NCBI GenBank assembly: GCA_947458525.1
Contig: CANHAG010000069.1
Span: 1 to 6,871, forward strand
Length of the DNA: 6,871 bases
Direction of reading: 5' to 3'
From: Rhodospirillaceae bacterium
GTDB taxonomy: Bacteria > Pseudomonadota > Alphaproteobacteria > Rickettsiales > UBA3002
The notes below the pieces were generated by a model. The model was given only the letters and a program-made list of their open reading frames with translations, made no database searches and was not told where the DNA came from. A program made the position numbers and the translations under genes. Shown one piece after another: positions 6,113 through 6,871 of this stretch (positions within the stretch are counted from its first letter, which is position 1; every line of letters begins with the position of its first letter).

Positions 6113-6699
6113 TGGGAGCGGTGAGTATGGCGGCCACATCCTTAGCGCTTGCGGCATCGCCCGCTACGGCCATTTTCGCGGGCGGCTGTTTCTGGTGTAT
6201 GGAGCCGCCGTTTGATGCGGCCGAAGGGGTTATCCGCACCAGGGTCGGCTATACGGGCGGGCATGTGGCAAACCCCACCTATGAGCAGGTGGTCAGTAAA
6301 GCCACCGGCCATTACGAGGCGATTGAAGTAGTGTATGACCCGGCTAAAATCAGTTATGAGCAGTTGCTGGGTATTTTCTGGGAAAATATTGATCCCACCG
6401 ATGCGGGCGGCCAGTTCGCCGACCGTGGCCAGAGCTACCAGACAGCTATTTTCTATCTGGATGATTTGCAGAAAAAAGCCGCCGAACGCTCGACATCTGA
6501 GGTGGCAAAGAAACTGGGTTCGCCCGTAGCTACGAAGATTCTGGCCGCAAGTAAATTTTACCCGGCGGAAGATTACCACCAGGAATATTATAAGAAAAAT
6601 GCCTTGCGCTATGATGCTTATAAATATGGCTCCGGCCGTCCGGAACGGCTGAAAGAAATCTGGGGCGAGGGCGCGGGTTCTACATCGGGGACACAATGA
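6088..6699 (+). CDS. msrA: Peptide-methionine (S)-S-oxide reductase MsrA, probably exported
   Basis: 203 aa from ATG 6088. Reduces methionine-S-sulfoxide in proteins. Catalytic motif AGGCFWCMEPPFD at 31-43: C34 is the sulfoxide-attacking cysteine and C37 a possible resolving one; no cysteine occurs later. Other family landmarks are GYTGG (54-58), GHYEAIEVVYDP (74-85, E77), the IDPTDAGGQFADRGQSYQTAIFY region (101-123) and EDYHQEYY (161-168). Residues 1-28 (one Arg, a hydrophobic run, then LALAASPATA) look like a signal peptide, so a periplasmic site is likely. Other starts are ATG 6112, coupled to a small leader ORF, and ATG 6127, which has GGGAG eight bases upstream; these would shorten or remove the signal. 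The frame is open upstream to 5851, but that part overlaps the queD-like gene and is not MsrA-like. The last four codons and the stop lie in or at the edge of a repeat. Confidence 0.92.
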   Translation: MRYWGSFLMGAVSMAATSLALAASPATAIFAGGCFWCMEPPFDAAEGVIRTRVGYTGGHVANPTYEQVVSKATGHYEAIEVVYDPAKISYEQLLGIFWENIDPTDAGGQFADRGQSYQTAIFYLDDLQKKAAERSTSEVAKKLGSPVATKILAASKFYPAEDYHQEYYKKNALRYDAYKYGSGRPERLKEIWGEGAGSTSGTQ

Positions 6700-6733
6700 A
6701 TTTATTGTGTCCCCAATGTTGTGTCCCCAATGT
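6687..6733. repeat. GGGGACACAAT hairpin repeat, copy 2 (tail on the right)
   Basis: GGGGACACAAT (6687-6697), loop GAATTT (6698-6703), ATTGTGTCCCC (6704-6714): core identical to copy 1 at 3594-3621. To the right the 15-mer TTGTGTCCCCAATGT occurs twice in tandem (6705-6719 and 6719-6733, period 14). The left arm encodes the end of MsrA, and the TGA stop at 6697-6699 straddles arm and loop. No T-run follows, so termination activity is unproven. Confidence 0.9.
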
Positions 6734-6823
6734 CGTGGTTACATCTTTACGATCATAGTTCTTGGAATCGTTTTGCCTTATGTCTTAGGTAAACTAATAA
6801 ATTCGTCATTGTTGTAAGAACTT

Positions 6824-6850
6824 GTCATTCCAGGGAAAGCGGGAATCCAG
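6824..6850. repeat. Degenerate ATTCC...GGAAT palindromic repeat
   Basis: GTCATTCC and GGGAATCCAG surround AGGGAAAGC. The 20 bases 6827-6846 differ at two left-arm positions from the common bacterial intergenic palindrome ATTCCCGC-GAAA-GCGGGAAT. The outer stem ATTCC/GGAAT is intact. The element may continue past the window end. The rest of 6741-6871 shows no gene. Confidence 0.6.
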
Positions 6851-6871
6851 TCTCTTGACGTATGCGGGGCA

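Noticed and set aside
6142..6696. 184-codon open frame on the minus strand opposite msrA
   Set aside because: A shadow of the strongly conserved msrA codons; the translation shows no family motif.

Overview
The window reads as a stretch of bacterial chromosome carrying housekeeping metabolic genes, most likely from an alphaproteobacterium. That placement rests mainly on the FolE and LipB sequences, which resemble alphaproteobacterial family members, and is an inference made without any search. The coding sequence is moderately GC-rich, but gaps and a few patches are AT-rich. There is no transposase, integrase, phage gene, rRNA or tRNA.

Layout, left to right. (1) The 3' part of lipB (octanoyltransferase, +), whose true start lies before the window. 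(2) acyP (acylphosphatase, -), convergent with lipB. (3) A divergent 103-bp gap, then an argD-type PLP aminotransferase (+) followed after 74 bp by an M20 metallohydrolase of the carboxypeptidase G2 type (+); this pair may act on N-acylated amino acids. (4) A 138-bp gap with a striking GGGGACACAAT hairpin, then folE (GTP cyclohydrolase I), overlapped by one base by a Maf-family nucleotide pyrophosphatase, then a 108-bp repeat-filled gap, then a two-domain QueD/PTPS-family protein, then msrA. FolE and the QueD-like enzyme would act in sequence on GTP-derived pterins (7-deazaguanine/queuosine or pterin branch), Maf is nucleotide house-cleaning, and MsrA repairs oxidised methionine. (5) A second copy of the same hairpin at the 3' end of msrA, and a degenerate ATTCC...GGAAT palindrome close to the window end.

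The genes are ordinary. What stands out is the density of different palindromic repeats and how closely they sit on genes: a GC-rich, multi-branched palindrome lies in frame inside the QueD-like gene and adds about 55 residues; a hairpin repeat supplies the last codons and stop of msrA, and an identical 28-nt core lies 3.1 kb upstream with its tail on the opposite side; two arrays of degenerate heptamers face each other between maf and the QueD-like gene and run up to that gene's start codon. No new defence or mobile system was found. The best candidate for something undescribed is this set of repeat families, especially the protein-embedded one.
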